Source: Streptomyces pilosus
GTDB lineage: Bacteria; Actinomycetota; Actinomycetes; Streptomycetales; Streptomycetaceae
NCBI RefSeq assembly: GCF_014649835.1
Contig: NZ_BMTU01000006.1
Location: 310,001 to 374,000 of the forward strand
DNA: 64,000 nt
Reading direction: 5' to 3'
Each line of letters starts with the position of its first letter. Within the stretch, counting starts at the first letter, position 1. Below the pieces are notes generated by a model. That model ran no database searches and was not told the DNA's origin. It was given only the letters and a program-made list of their open reading frames with translations. Positions 39,679 to 48,899 of this stretch are shown here, piece after piece. Position numbers and translations under genes: made by a program.

Positions 39679-40901
39679 CCTCTGTCGTCCCCGCGCGTAC
39701 GTCCGCCGAGCTCATCGGCGCCGAGGAGCCGGTCCTCGCGCACAACTACCATCCGCTGCCCGTGGTGGTCTCCCGCGCGGAGGGCACCTGGGTGGAGGAC
39801 GTGGAGGGCCGGCGGTACCTGGACATGCTGGCCGGCTACTCGGCGCTCAACTTCGGTCACCGCCACCCCGCGCTGATCGAGGCCGCGCACCGCCAGCTGG
39901 ACCGGCTCACGCTGACCTCGCGTGCCTTCCACAACGACCGGCTGGCCGGGTTCGCGGAGCGGCTGGCGGCGCTGACCGGGCTGGACATGGTGCTGCCGAT
40001 GAACACCGGTGCCGAGGCGGTGGAGAGCGCCGTGAAGGTGGCCCGCAAGTGGGCCTACGACGTGAAGGGCGTGCCGGACGGCCGGGCGACGATCGTGGTG
40101 GCGGCGGACAACTTCCACGGCCGTACGACGACGATCGTGAGCTTCTCGACCGACGAGGTCGCCCGCGCCGGGTTCGGGCCCTTCACCCCGGGCTTCCGGG
40201 TGGTCCCGTACAACGACCTGGCGGCGCTGGAGGCCGCGGTCGACGAGACGACCGCGGCGGTGCTGATCGAGCCGGTCCAGGGCGAGGCGGGGGTGGTCGT
40301 CCCCGACGACGGTTATCTCGCCGGGGTGCGGGAGCTGACCCGCCGCACGGGGTGCCTGTTCGTCGCGGACGAGATCCAGTCGGGTCTGGGCCGCACCGGC
40401 CGCACGCTCGCCGTGGAGCACGAGTCGGTCGTCCCGGACGTGGTGCTGCTCGGCAAGGCGCTGGGCGGCGGCATCGTCCCGGTGTCGGCGGTGGTGGCCC
40501 GGCGGGAGGTGCTCCAGGTGCTGCACCCCGGCGAGCACGGGTCGACCTTCGGCGGCAATCCGCTGGCCGCGGCGGTGGGCACGGCCGTGGTGGAACTGCT
40601 GGAGACGGGCGAGTTCCAGCGCCGGGCCGCGGACCTGGGCGTGGTGCTGCGCGAGGGCCTGCAGGCGCTGACCGGCAGCGGCGTGGTCGGCTTCCGCACC
40701 CGCGGCCTGTGGGCGGGCGTGGACGTCGACCCGGCGATCGGCACCGGCCGCGAGGTGAGCGAGCGCCTCATGCGCGAGGGCATCCTGGTCAAGGACACGC
40801 ACGGGTCCACCATCCGGCTGGCCCCGCCCCTGACCATCACGGAGGAGGAGTTGCGGGGCGCCCTCGGTACCCTGGAGAAGGTCCTCGTCGGCCACGCCTG
40901 A
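39675..40901 (+). CDS. rocD: Ornithine aminotransferase
   Basis: 408 aa from the ATG overlapping the previous stop, AGGAGAT upstream. PLP fold-type I, class III: YLDMLAGYSALNFGHRHP, MNTGAEAVESAVKVARKWAY, NFHGRTTTIVSFS, LIEPVQGEAGVVVP, FVADEIQSGLGRTG, and the Schiff-base Lys in VVLLGKALGGGIVPVSAVV. It transfers the delta-amino group of ornithine to 2-oxoglutarate, giving glutamate semialdehyde en route to proline or glutamate. Its coupling to a DDAH-like enzyme and an AsnC regulator marks an arginine-catabolic unit. Confidence 0.94.
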   Translation: MTSVVPARTSAELIGAEEPVLAHNYHPLPVVVSRAEGTWVEDVEGRRYLDMLAGYSALNFGHRHPALIEAAHRQLDRLTLTSRAFHNDRLAGFAERLAALTGLDMVLPMNTGAEAVESAVKVARKWAYDVKGVPDGRATIVVAADNFHGRTTTIVSFSTDEVARAGFGPFTPGFRVVPYNDLAALEAAVDETTAAVLIEPVQGEAGVVVPDDGYLAGVRELTRRTGCLFVADEIQSGLGRTGRTLAVEHESVVPDVVLLGKALGGGIVPVSAVVARREVLQVLHPGEHGSTFGGNPLAAAVGTAVVELLETGEFQRRAADLGVVLREGLQALTGSGVVGFRTRGLWAGVDVDPAIGTGREVSERLMREGILVKDTHGSTIRLAPPLTITEEELRGALGTLEKVLVGHA

Positions 40902-41031
40902 TCCGCGGCGCCTCTTCCCGCGCCGCCCGGCGGGGGGAGGCATCCGCTCCCCGGCAGGCCCCTTCCCCCGTTCCCGGGTGAAGATGGGGACACGAGGTGG
41001 TGGACCACTGTCAGCGACAGAGAGGTCGGCC

Positions 41032-43485
41032 GTGACGGGACACCAGGAGCAGGACGGACGTCGGCAGGATTTCCCCGTGGCCGACGCCGCTCCCCTGCTG
41101 CTCGATCCGCACGGCATCGTGTCGGGCTGGACCGCCCGTGCCGAGCGGCTGCTGGGACACGGCGCGCCCGGGACGGTGGGCCGGAAGTTCGCCGAACTGC
41201 TGATTCCCGACGACGCCGGGCGGATGCCGGACCTGCTGGAGCGGTGCCGTTCCGGCGCGGAGTGGGCGGGGCTGATGACGGCCCTGCACCGGGACGGTCA
41301 CCGGCTGGCGGTGATGGTGCGGATCACCCCGGCCGTGGAGCCCCGCGGCGGCACCTCGCTGCTGGTCCTGCTCTCCGAGCTGGCCGGCTCGGCCGGCTGG
41401 GACATGAGCCGTTCCGTTCTGGAGCAGATGGTCACCGGGACGCCGATCGGCATCGCGGTCGTGGACACCGACCTGCGCTTCGTGTGGTCCAACGCGGCCC
41501 TCGAACAGTTCGGCGGCGGCCCGGCCGAGCAGCGCCTCGGGCTGCGGTACGGCGACGTCCAGCCGGGTCTGGACGCCGACTCCGTCGAGGCGCAGATGCG
41601 GCACGTGCTGGAGACCGGCGAACAGGTGGTCCGCTTCGAGCACGTGGGCCGCGTGCGGTCGGCACCGATGCGCGACACCGCGCACATGCTGTCGTTCACC
41701 CGCCTCGACGACGACCGGGGCGATCCGATGGGCGTGTACTACACCGTCGTGGAGATGACGGAGCGGTACCGCGCCCGTCAGCGGCTGTCCCTGCTCGACC
41801 GGGCCGGCCAGTACATCGGCCGGACCCTGGACGTCACGACCACCGCGCAGGAACTGGCGGACGTGGCCGTGCCGGAGCTCGCGGACTTCGTCACCGTGGA
41901 CCTGCTGGACACGGTGCTGCGGGGTGCCGAGCTCCAGCCGGGCCCGCTCGGCGAGTCCGACCGGGTGCGCCTGCGCCACGCCGGGCACCGCTCGCGCCAC
42001 CAGGACCTGCCGCGGACGGTCGTGGAGACCGGCGCGGTCGTGACCTACCTGGCGGACTCACCGCCCGTGCGCTGTCTGACCACCGGGCGCTCCTACCGTC
42101 AGGAGCAGCTCGACCCGCTCGCCCCGGAGTGGCTGGTGGGGCCGCCGGACGGCCGGGAGTCCACGTTTCTGGAACTCGGGCTGCAAAGCGTGATGATCGT
42201 CCCGATCCGGGCGCGGGGCGTCACCCTGGGCCTCACCACGTTCTACCGCCGCCGCCGCGAGGACCCGTTCGACGCGGACGACCTCGCCCTGGCCGAGGAC
42301 CTGGTGTCCCGTGCCGCCGTCTGCGTGGACAACGCCCGCCGCTACACCCGGGAACGGAACGCCGCGCTGGGGCTCCAGCGCAGTCTGCTCCCCCTCCACC
42401 TGCCCGAGCAGGGCGCCGTCGAGGCGTCCGCCTGCTACCGGCCGGCCGACGAACTGACCGGCCTCGGCGGCGACTGGTACGACCTGATCCCGCTGTCCGG
42501 CGCCCGGGTCGCGCTCGTCGTCGGCGAGGCACCGGGGCACGGCATCGACGCGGCCGCCGCCATGGGCGGACTGCGGACCGCCGTGCGGACCCTGGCCGCG
42601 CTGGACCTGCCTCCCGAGGAGGTGCTGGCGCACCTGGACGACCTGGTGGACCGGACGGCGGGGGACGAGGGCGCCGGGCCGGAGGGGACGTACGGCAATC
42701 CCGTGGGGTCCGGCTGCGTGTACGTCGTCTACGACCCCGTGGACGGGCGGTGCACGATGGCCGCCGCGGGGCATCCCTCGCCCGCCGTGGTGGCGCCGGA
42801 CGGCTCGGTCTCCTTCGTCGACCTGCCGGAAGGGCCCGCGCTGGGCGTGGGCGGCCCGCCGTTCGAGTCGGTGGAGCTGGAGCTGCCCGAGGGCAGCACG
42901 CTCGCCCTGCACACCGACGGCCTCCTGCTGCCGTCCGACGAGGAGGGCGACTTCGACACCGACCGCACCCGGCTGCGGCAGGCGCTGGAGCGGGCCGGAT
43001 CCTCGCCGGCACCGAGCTGCCGGTCCGTGGTGGACGCACTGGTGCCGTCCCGTCCGTACGACGACGTCGCCCTGCTGATGGCCCGCACCAAACGGCTCGA
43101 CCCCGGCAATGTGGCGGTGTGGGACCTCTCCATGGATCCGGCCGCCGTGGCCGAGGCCCGCAGGACGGCCACCGGGCAGCTGACCCGCTGGGGGCTGGAC
43201 GACCTGGTCTTCACCACGGAACTGATCGTCAGCGAGCTGGTCACCAACGCCATCCGTTACGCCTCCGGGCCGGTCCGGCTGCGGCTGATCCGCGAGGGTG
43301 CGCTGGTGTGCGAGGTGTTCGACGGCGGCGCCACCGCACCCCATCTGCGTCATCCCCGCGCGACGGACGAGGGCGGGCGCGGGCTGCTGCTGGTCTCCCA
43401 GATGGCCCAGCGGTGGGGCACCCGGTTCGTGCCCGACGGGAAGATCATCTGGGCGGAGCAGTCGCTGACCGCTCCGCCGGTGTGA
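41032..43485 (+). CDS. PAS-GAF-SpoIIE phosphatase with C-terminal HATPase domain
   Basis: 817 aa from the GTG at 41032 (AGAGG upstream; longer start possible). Order: PAS (about 15-115), second PAS (about 130-250), GAF (about 255-440), SpoIIE/PP2C phosphatase (about 445-680), HATPase_c_2 anti-sigma-kinase-like domain (about 690-810, ELIVSELVTNAIRYASGPVRLR, GGRGLLLVSQMAQRWG). The phosphatase keeps GGDWYD (Asp481) and the C-terminal YDDVALL, but the usual GDVMGHG reads GEAPGHG, Glu499 in place of a metal-binding Asp. It likely sets the phosphorylation state of an anti-anti-sigma factor. No sigma or STAS gene is adjacent. Confidence 0.9.
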   Translation: MTGHQEQDGRRQDFPVADAAPLLLDPHGIVSGWTARAERLLGHGAPGTVGRKFAELLIPDDAGRMPDLLERCRSGAEWAGLMTALHRDGHRLAVMVRITPAVEPRGGTSLLVLLSELAGSAGWDMSRSVLEQMVTGTPIGIAVVDTDLRFVWSNAALEQFGGGPAEQRLGLRYGDVQPGLDADSVEAQMRHVLETGEQVVRFEHVGRVRSAPMRDTAHMLSFTRLDDDRGDPMGVYYTVVEMTERYRARQRLSLLDRAGQYIGRTLDVTTTAQELADVAVPELADFVTVDLLDTVLRGAELQPGPLGESDRVRLRHAGHRSRHQDLPRTVVETGAVVTYLADSPPVRCLTTGRSYRQEQLDPLAPEWLVGPPDGRESTFLELGLQSVMIVPIRARGVTLGLTTFYRRRREDPFDADDLALAEDLVSRAAVCVDNARRYTRERNAALGLQRSLLPLHLPEQGAVEASACYRPADELTGLGGDWYDLIPLSGARVALVVGEAPGHGIDAAAAMGGLRTAVRTLAALDLPPEEVLAHLDDLVDRTAGDEGAGPEGTYGNPVGSGCVYVVYDPVDGRCTMAAAGHPSPAVVAPDGSVSFVDLPEGPALGVGGPPFESVELELPEGSTLALHTDGLLLPSDEEGDFDTDRTRLRQALERAGSSPAPSCRSVVDALVPSRPYDDVALLMARTKRLDPGNVAVWDLSMDPAAVAEARRTATGQLTRWGLDDLVFTTELIVSELVTNAIRYASGPVRLRLIREGALVCEVFDGGATAPHLRHPRATDEGGRGLLLVSQMAQRWGTRFVPDGKIIWAEQSLTAPPV

Positions 43486-43517
43486 GAGGGCGGGCGGCGA
43501 CGCGGCGCTCCGTCGCG

Positions 43518-43973
43518 TCAGCCACCGGAGCGCAGGCGGTCGAGACGCGCCGTCCGCTCGACGTTCCGCCGGTCCTCGGGGTCGTCGCTGGGCGTGGCGG
43601 CGAACCAGGCGTCGAGGATCTCCGTCAGCAGCGGGGCGGAGGTCAGCCGCAGGCTGAGCGCGAGCACGTTGGCGTCGTTCCAGCGGCGTGCGCCGTCCGC
43701 CGTGCCCGCGTCCGTGCACAGGGCGGCGCGCACCCCGGGCACCTTGTTCGCGGCGATCGAGGCGCCCGTGCCGGTCCAGCAGCACACCACCGCCTGGTCG
43801 GCCCTGCCCTCGGCGACCTCACGGGCCGCCGCCTCGGAACAGACCGCCCACCGCGGGTCGTCCCCGGGGGTCAGGGCGCCGTGCGCGCGCACGTCGTGGC
43901 CGCGCTCGCGCAGTTCGGCGAGGAGGGCGCGGGCGACGGGTTCGTCCATGTCGGAGGAGACGGAGATGCGCAT
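43518..43973 (-). CDS. RpiB/LacA/LacB-family sugar-phosphate isomerase-like protein
   Basis: 151 aa. The RpiB fold is recognisable in MRISVSSDMDEPVARALLAELRERGHDVRAHG, VCSEAAAREVAEGRADQAVVCCWTGTGASIAANKVPGVRAALC and WNDANVLALSLRLTS. CCWTGTG aligns with the catalytic Cys loop (CGTGIG in RpiB). The start, where true RpiB has GxDHxG, reads SSDMDEP, so the phosphate- and substrate-binding end differs and activity on ribose-5-phosphate is doubtful. Such diverged paralogues exist across actinobacteria. Monocistronic and convergent on the phosphatase. Confidence 0.8.
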   Translation of the reverse strand: MRISVSSDMDEPVARALLAELRERGHDVRAHGALTPGDDPRWAVCSEAAAREVAEGRADQAVVCCWTGTGASIAANKVPGVRAALCTDAGTADGARRWNDANVLALSLRLTSAPLLTEILDAWFAATPSDDPEDRRNVERTARLDRLRSGG

Positions 43974-44155
43974 GTGACGAGCCTACTCGCCGGGGTAGGG
44001 GCCCTGACGGGCGTTCAGCGGCCGGTGCGCGGCGGACGCGTCGAACGTGGTGCCGGGCCGTGCCGCCCGGTTCTAGACTGGCACCTCACGACGTGCCGGA
44101 TGACCTGCTGGAACGCGGCGGCACTGCCCGTTCGTCAGAGTCGAGGAGCGTGCTT

Positions 44156-44881
44156 TTGTTCTACTACCTGCTCAAATACGTCCTGCTGGGCCCGCTGCTG
44201 AGACTGGTCTTCCGGCCGCGAATAGAGGGTCTGGAGCACGTGCCGTCGTCCGGTGCCGCCATCGTCGCGGGCAATCACCTGTCGTTCTCGGACCACTTCC
44301 TGATGCCGGCCGTCCTCAAACGGCGCATCACCTTCCTCGCCAAGGCCGAGTACTTCACCGGTCCCGGGATCAAGGGCAGGCTGACCGCGTTCTTCTTCCA
44401 CAGCGCGGGCCAGATCCCGGTCGACCGTTCCGGCAAGGACGCCGGGCAGGCCGCCATCCGCGAGGGCCTCGGGGTGCTGGGCAAGCGGGAACTGCTCGGC
44501 ATCTACCCCGAGGGCACGCGCTCGCACGACGGCCGCCTGTACAAGGGCAAGGTGGGTGTCGCGGTGATGGCGCTCAAGGCGGGCGTCCCGGTGATCCCCT
44601 GCGCGATGATCGGCACGTTCGAGGCGCAGCCGCCCGGCAGGAAGATCCCCCGGATCCACCCGGTGGTGATCCGCTTCGGCGAACCGCTGGACTTCTCGCG
44701 CTACGCCGGGATGGAGAACGAGAAGGCCGTCCTGCGCGCCGTCACGGACGAGATCATGTACGCCATCCTCTCCCTCTCCGAGCAGGAGTACGTCGACCGG
44801 TACGCGGCCGACGTGAAGGCCGAGGAGGCCGCGCGCACGGCGGAGGACAGGCGCAGGTTCCCGCGCCTGCCGCGCGGCTGA
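44156..44881 (+). CDS. 1-acyl-sn-glycerol-3-phosphate acyltransferase (PlsC family)
   Basis: 241 aa from a TTG at 44156, 7 nt after GAGGAG; a GTG at 44150 lies too close to that site. The protein begins FYYLLKYVLLGPLLRLVF, a membrane-associating helix. The PlsC signature HX4D is in GNHLSFSDHF, the substrate motif EGTRSHDG follows, and KVGVAVMALKAGVPVIPCAMIG completes the family blocks. It would make phosphatidic acid from lysophosphatidate and acyl-CoA/ACP. A charged C-terminal helix (DRYAADVKAEEAARTAEDRRRF) ends it. A terminator hairpin follows. Confidence 0.92.
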   Translation: MFYYLLKYVLLGPLLRLVFRPRIEGLEHVPSSGAAIVAGNHLSFSDHFLMPAVLKRRITFLAKAEYFTGPGIKGRLTAFFFHSAGQIPVDRSGKDAGQAAIREGLGVLGKRELLGIYPEGTRSHDGRLYKGKVGVAVMALKAGVPVIPCAMIGTFEAQPPGRKIPRIHPVVIRFGEPLDFSRYAGMENEKAVLRAVTDEIMYAILSLSEQEYVDRYAADVKAEEAARTAEDRRRFPRLPRG

Positions 44882-44893
44882 TCCCGGGGCACG

Positions 44894-44916
44894 CCGCCCG
44901 GGCGGGGCCCGGGCGG
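44894..44916. terminator. Hairpin between convergent plsC-type gene and ureD
   Basis: CCGCCCGGG / CCCGGGCGG form a 9-bp perfect stem with a 5-nt loop, 13 bp past the acyltransferase stop and 44 bp before the urease operon end. Probably serves both transcripts. Confidence 0.75.
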
Positions 44917-44959
44917 TGACCCGTCCCGCCGGGCCCGGCGCCGGGCGGGGGCGGTGACC

Positions 44960-45730
44960 TCAGCCGGGCGCCGGGGCGAGCAGGTGCGCTGCGCCGTCGA
45001 GGAGGCGGCGCAGCCGCAGCGCGTCCGGTGCCACCGCGGTCACCAGGGCGGCGGGGCCCGGCAGCGGCAGGACGGCGGCGCCCTCTCCCAGTGCTCTCGC
45101 CGTGACCGGTTCGTCGTCGAACTCGGGCCGCACCACGACGAGTTGCCCGACGGCCCGGTGTCCGCCGAGCACGGCGGGACCGTCCCAGCCGCCCCGCGTG
45201 CCGGGACCACAGGTCAGTTGCTGGTCGAGTACGGGGCGCCCCGCGATCCGTACGGTCAGACGGGTGATCAGCCGTCCGGGTGGCTCCCCGGACCGCCCCA
45301 GCACCTGCTCCTCACGGAGCACGAGCCGCGCCCCGCGGGCGAGGTCGGCGTGCGTGGTGGCCAGCAGCGAACTCCCCCTGACCGAGATCAGCTGTTCGGG
45401 CAGCCAGTGGAGTTCGCCGCCCGGGGCGACGGTCAGCCGGACGTCGTAACGCGCGTCATCCGTGTGCCGGCCGGGCAGGGCGAGGGTCGCGGCGGCCGAC
45501 CCGACTCCGAGGCGGGCCCCCGTCCCCACCTCCGCCCGCATTGTGAGGCGGTCCCCGCCGAGGGGGCCGCTCATCGCGCCGACGAGCAGGACGCGCGCCC
45601 CGGTGCCGCTCCCCCGCGTCCGCCGGAGGGCCAGCGGCCCGTCGCCCTCGAGCACCGGCAGGCAGGTGCCGCCCCGTCCGTCGGCACGGGCGACGACCCG
45701 GGCGCCGGCACGGACTCCGGCGGTGTTCAC
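44960..45730 (-). CDS. ureD: Urease accessory protein UreD (UreH)
   Basis: 256 aa from a GTG overlapping the ureG stop (GTGA). Family blocks are visible: GDGPLALRRTRGSGTGARVLLVGAMSGPLGGDRLTMRAEVGTGARLGV, PGGELHWLPEQLISVRGSSL and GRSGEPPGRLITRLTVRIAGRPVLDQQL. UreD is the scaffold that with UreF and UreG loads nickel into urease apoprotein. Sequence divergence from enterobacterial UreD is typical of actinobacteria. It is the last gene of ureABCFGD. Confidence 0.88.
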   Translation of the reverse strand: MNTAGVRAGARVVARADGRGGTCLPVLEGDGPLALRRTRGSGTGARVLLVGAMSGPLGGDRLTMRAEVGTGARLGVGSAAATLALPGRHTDDARYDVRLTVAPGGELHWLPEQLISVRGSSLLATTHADLARGARLVLREEQVLGRSGEPPGRLITRLTVRIAGRPVLDQQLTCGPGTRGGWDGPAVLGGHRAVGQLVVVRPEFDDEPVTARALGEGAAVLPLPGPAALVTAVAPDALRLRRLLDGAAHLLAPAPG

Positions 45731-46410
45731 GCCGTCCACGCGGCGAGCCGGGACCGCACCCAGTCGGCCACGTCCCGGATCCCGTCCTCCTCCCGCAGCG
45801 ACTGGAGGACCACGGGCAGGCGGCCCCGCTGGGCCCGGGCGTCGGCGGCCATGCGGGTGAGGTCGGAGCCGACGTACGGGGCGAGGTCGGTCTTGTTGAC
45901 GACCAGGAGGTCGGCGGTGGTCACCCCGGGGCCGCCCTTGCGCGGGATGTCGTCCCCGCCGGCCACGTCGATCACGAAGATCTGGGCGTCGACGAGCCCC
46001 CGGGAGAAGGTGGCGGTGAGGTTGTCCCCGCCGGACTCGACGAGGATCAGGTCCAGCGGACCGACCTCGTCCTCGAGGTCCTCCACCGCCTCCAGGTTCG
46101 CGGAGATGTCGTCCCGGATCGCGGTGTGCGGACAGGCCCCGGTCTCCACGGCGGCGATCCGCTCGGGCGGCAGGACGGCCGCGCGGAGCAGGAACTCGGC
46201 GTCCTCCCGGGTGTAGATGTCGTTGGTGACGACGGCCAGGGACGCCTCGTCCCGCAGGGCCCGGCACAGGGCGGCGACCGTGGCGGTCTTGCCGGAGCCG
46301 ACCGGTCCGCCGAGTCCGATCCGCAGGGCCCGCCGGACCCCGTCGGGCCGGAGGGCGTCGGCACCCACGGCGCCTGGCCCGTCGTGCGGCGAAGCGTGGT
46401 CGAGATGCAT
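45727..46410 (-). CDS. ureG: Urease accessory GTPase UreG
   Basis: 227 aa SIMIBI GTPase that powers nickel transfer to urease. P-loop GPVGSGKT (about 35-42), VVTNDIYTREDAEFL, the metal-binding CPH motif in ETGACPHTAIRDDIS, ESGGDNLTATFS, the base-specificity NKTD. The N-terminus carries His residues (MHLDHASPHDGPG), a minimal nickel-binding extension that might partly compensate for the absence of UreE. There is a 93-bp gap to ureF, the only real gap in the operon. Confidence 0.96.
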   Translation of the reverse strand: MHLDHASPHDGPGAVGADALRPDGVRRALRIGLGGPVGSGKTATVAALCRALRDEASLAVVTNDIYTREDAEFLLRAAVLPPERIAAVETGACPHTAIRDDISANLEAVEDLEDEVGPLDLILVESGGDNLTATFSRGLVDAQIFVIDVAGGDDIPRKGGPGVTTADLLVVNKTDLAPYVGSDLTRMAADARAQRGRLPVVLQSLREEDGIRDVADWVRSRLAAWTA

Positions 46411-46503
46411 GGGTGTCTCCGGTTCCCCGTCCGTCCCGCGTTCGGGTGTCCGGGACCGTTCGGGACGGACGAGCGGGAACGGACCACGGCGGACGACCGC
46501 GCG

Positions 46504-47178
46504 CTAGGTCGCGAACAGCCGCATGTGCCATCCCGCGTGCGCCTGCGCGGAGATCTCCAGCAACGGGGCGGAGTCCGCGGGCAACACGTCCGTCCCCTCA
46601 CCGGCCGCGCGTTCCGCCGCGCACACGGCCGCCCCGGCCACCTCGTCCATCTCCGGCGCCAGGCGCGCCAGCACCCCGGTCGCCTCGAACGGATCGAGCC
46701 CCAGCAGGCGCACCGTCGCCGTGGCCGGGCCGCTCACGCTCTCGTACACCGCGCAGTACGCCGCGTCCGCGGGCCCCAGTCCGGCGGCCCGTGCCGTCAC
46801 CCCCAGGACCACCGGCTGGTGCGCGCCCTTGGGGAACGCGCGGCGGAGCGCGTCGAGTTCGGCGGACGGCCAGGCCGCTCGCGCCGCACGCGTCAGCTGC
46901 CGGCCCAGCCTGCGCGCCGCGGTCCGCAGCGCGGGCGAGGGCGTGCGCGCGTCGGCTGCCGCGTCCAGTTCCACCGGGTCGGTGCCCAGTGCCGCGGCCG
47001 CGGCCAGCGACGCGGACACCAGTCCCGCCGTGTGCAGCCGTCCCCGGCAGAAGTCCTCCAGGCTCGCGGCGCCCGTGACCCGCCCCGCCCCGACGGCCGC
47101 CTCCGCCCCGCCGGAGTGGGCGTGCCCGCCGGCGGGGAACCGGCCGTCGGCCAGGACGAGCAGCGCTGCCCTGGACAT
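46504..47178 (-). CDS. ureF: Urease accessory protein UreF
   Basis: 224 aa all-helical protein, start overlapping the ureC stop by one base (TGATG). It begins LLVLADGRFPAGGHAHSGGAEAAV, the UreF N-terminal signature. It also carries RAFPKGAHQPVVLGVTARAAGLGPADAAYCAVYESVSGPATATVRLLGLDP. UreF bridges UreD and UreG and gates GTP hydrolysis. Composition is very Ala-rich, as in actinobacterial homologues. Confidence 0.9.
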   Translation of the reverse strand: MSRAALLVLADGRFPAGGHAHSGGAEAAVGAGRVTGAASLEDFCRGRLHTAGLVSASLAAAAALGTDPVELDAAADARTPSPALRTAARRLGRQLTRAARAAWPSAELDALRRAFPKGAHQPVVLGVTARAAGLGPADAAYCAVYESVSGPATATVRLLGLDPFEATGVLARLAPEMDEVAGAAVCAAERAAGEGTDVLPADSAPLLEISAQAHAGWHMRLFAT

Positions 47179-48899
47179 CAGAAGAGGAAGTACCGCTGGG
47201 CCAGCGGCAGTTCAGCGGCGGGGGTCGCCTCGACGAGCTCCCCGTCGATGTGCACGGAGAAACTGTCGGGGTCGATCCGCACGTGCGGGCGGGCGTCGTT
47301 CTCCCGCATGTCCGCCTTGGTCACCCCGCGTGTGGAGTCGATGGTCACGAACCGCTTTCCCAGCCCCAGCCGCGCGGGCAGGCCGGCCTCGACCGCGGCC
47401 TGAGCCACGAAGGTGACCGAGTTGGCGGCGGGCGCCCGCCCGACCGCCCCGTACATGGGGCGCGGCAGGACCGGCTGCGGGGTCGGTACGGAGGCGTTGG
47501 CGTCGCCCATCTGGGCGTAGGCGATCTGGCCGCCCTTGAGGACGAGGAGGGGCTTCACGCCGAAGAACGCCGGTTCCCACAGCACGAGGTCCGCCAGCTT
47601 GCCGCTCTCCACCGAGCCGATCTCGCGGGCCATGCCCTGGGCGAGCGCCGGGTTGATCGTGTATTTGGCGACATAGCGACGCACCCGGTGGTTGTCGGCG
47701 CGGCCGTCGCCGGGGAGGGCGCCGCGCCGCCGTTTCATCACGTGGGCCGTCTGCCAGGTCCGCATGATCACCTCTCCGGCCCGCCCCATGGCCTGCGAGT
47801 CGGAGGAGATGATCGAGATGGCACCCAGGTCGTGCAGCACGTCCTCGGCCCCGATGGTGGACGGCCGGATCCGGGACTCGGCGAAGGCCAGGTCCCCGGG
47901 CACCGCCGGGTTGAGGTGGTGGCACACCATCAGCATGTCGAGGTGTTCCTCGACGGTGTTGACGGTGAACGGCCGGGTGGGGTTGGTGGAACTGGGCAGG
48001 ACGTGCGGTTCGCCCACCACGGTCATGATGTCCGGGGCGTGACCGCCGCCGGCGCCCTCGGTGTGGTAGGCGTGGATGCCGCGTCCGGCGATCGCGGCGA
48101 GCGTGTCGCCCACGAAACCGGCCTCGTTGAGGGTGTCCGTGTGGATGGCGACCTGGACGCCGGTCCGCTCGGCGGCGGTGAGCGCGGCGTCGACGACCGC
48201 CGGCGTGGCCCCCCAGTCCTCGTGCAGCTTCAGCCCGACGGCACCGCCCCTGATCTGCGAGAGCATCGCCTCCTGGGAGACGGTGCTGCCCTTGCCCAGG
48301 AACCCGATGTTGAGCGGGTAGGCCTCCATCGCCTCCAGCATCCGCGCCAGGTGCCACGGGCCGGGCGTGACGGTGGTCGCCTTGGAGCCCTCGGCGGGAC
48401 CGGTGCCGCCGCCGACCAGGGTGGTGACGCCGGAGGCCAGCGCCTCGTCGGCGATCCGCGGGCAGATGAAGTGCACGTGCGCGTCGACGGCGCCGGCCGT
48501 CAGGATGCGCCCGTTGCCGGCGACGATCTCGGTCTCGGGGCCGATGACCAGGTCCGGGTGGACGCCGTCCATGGTGTCGGGGTTGCCCGCCTTGCCGATC
48601 GCGGTGATGCGGCCGTCACGGATGCCGACGTCGGCCTTGACCACGCCCCAGTGGTCGACGACGACGGCGCCGGTGACGACCGTGTCCGGTGTTCCGGCCG
48701 CGCGTGACGCGGTGGCCTGGCCCATGGACTCGCGGATGACCTTGCCGCCGCCGAAGACGGCCTCGTCGCCCGCGCGCCGGGGGCCGCCGCAGCGGTCCTC
48801 CTCGATCTCGATCAGCAGGTCGGTGTCGGCCAGCCGGATGCGGTCACCGGTCGTCGGGCCGTACAGGTCGGCGTAGGCGGCCCGGGAGAGCTCAGGCAT
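47178..48899 (-). CDS. ureC: Urease alpha subunit
   Basis: 573 aa from the ATG at 48899 (GGAGG 8 nt upstream), overlapping ureB by 8 bp. It carries the di-nickel active site: HVHF, the carbamylated Lys in GAVGLKLHEDWGATP, IHTDTLNE, HAYHTEGAGGGHAPDI, the flap Cys in LMVCHHLNP, and SSDSQAMGR with the Ni-binding Asp. Length and order are normal for bacterial UreC. It hydrolyses urea to ammonia and carbamate, giving nitrogen assimilation in this soil organism. Confidence 0.98.
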   Translation of the reverse strand: MPELSRAAYADLYGPTTGDRIRLADTDLLIEIEEDRCGGPRRAGDEAVFGGGKVIRESMGQATASRAAGTPDTVVTGAVVVDHWGVVKADVGIRDGRITAIGKAGNPDTMDGVHPDLVIGPETEIVAGNGRILTAGAVDAHVHFICPRIADEALASGVTTLVGGGTGPAEGSKATTVTPGPWHLARMLEAMEAYPLNIGFLGKGSTVSQEAMLSQIRGGAVGLKLHEDWGATPAVVDAALTAAERTGVQVAIHTDTLNEAGFVGDTLAAIAGRGIHAYHTEGAGGGHAPDIMTVVGEPHVLPSSTNPTRPFTVNTVEEHLDMLMVCHHLNPAVPGDLAFAESRIRPSTIGAEDVLHDLGAISIISSDSQAMGRAGEVIMRTWQTAHVMKRRRGALPGDGRADNHRVRRYVAKYTINPALAQGMAREIGSVESGKLADLVLWEPAFFGVKPLLVLKGGQIAYAQMGDANASVPTPQPVLPRPMYGAVGRAPAANSVTFVAQAAVEAGLPARLGLGKRFVTIDSTRGVTKADMRENDARPHVRIDPDSFSVHIDGELVEATPAAELPLAQRYFLF

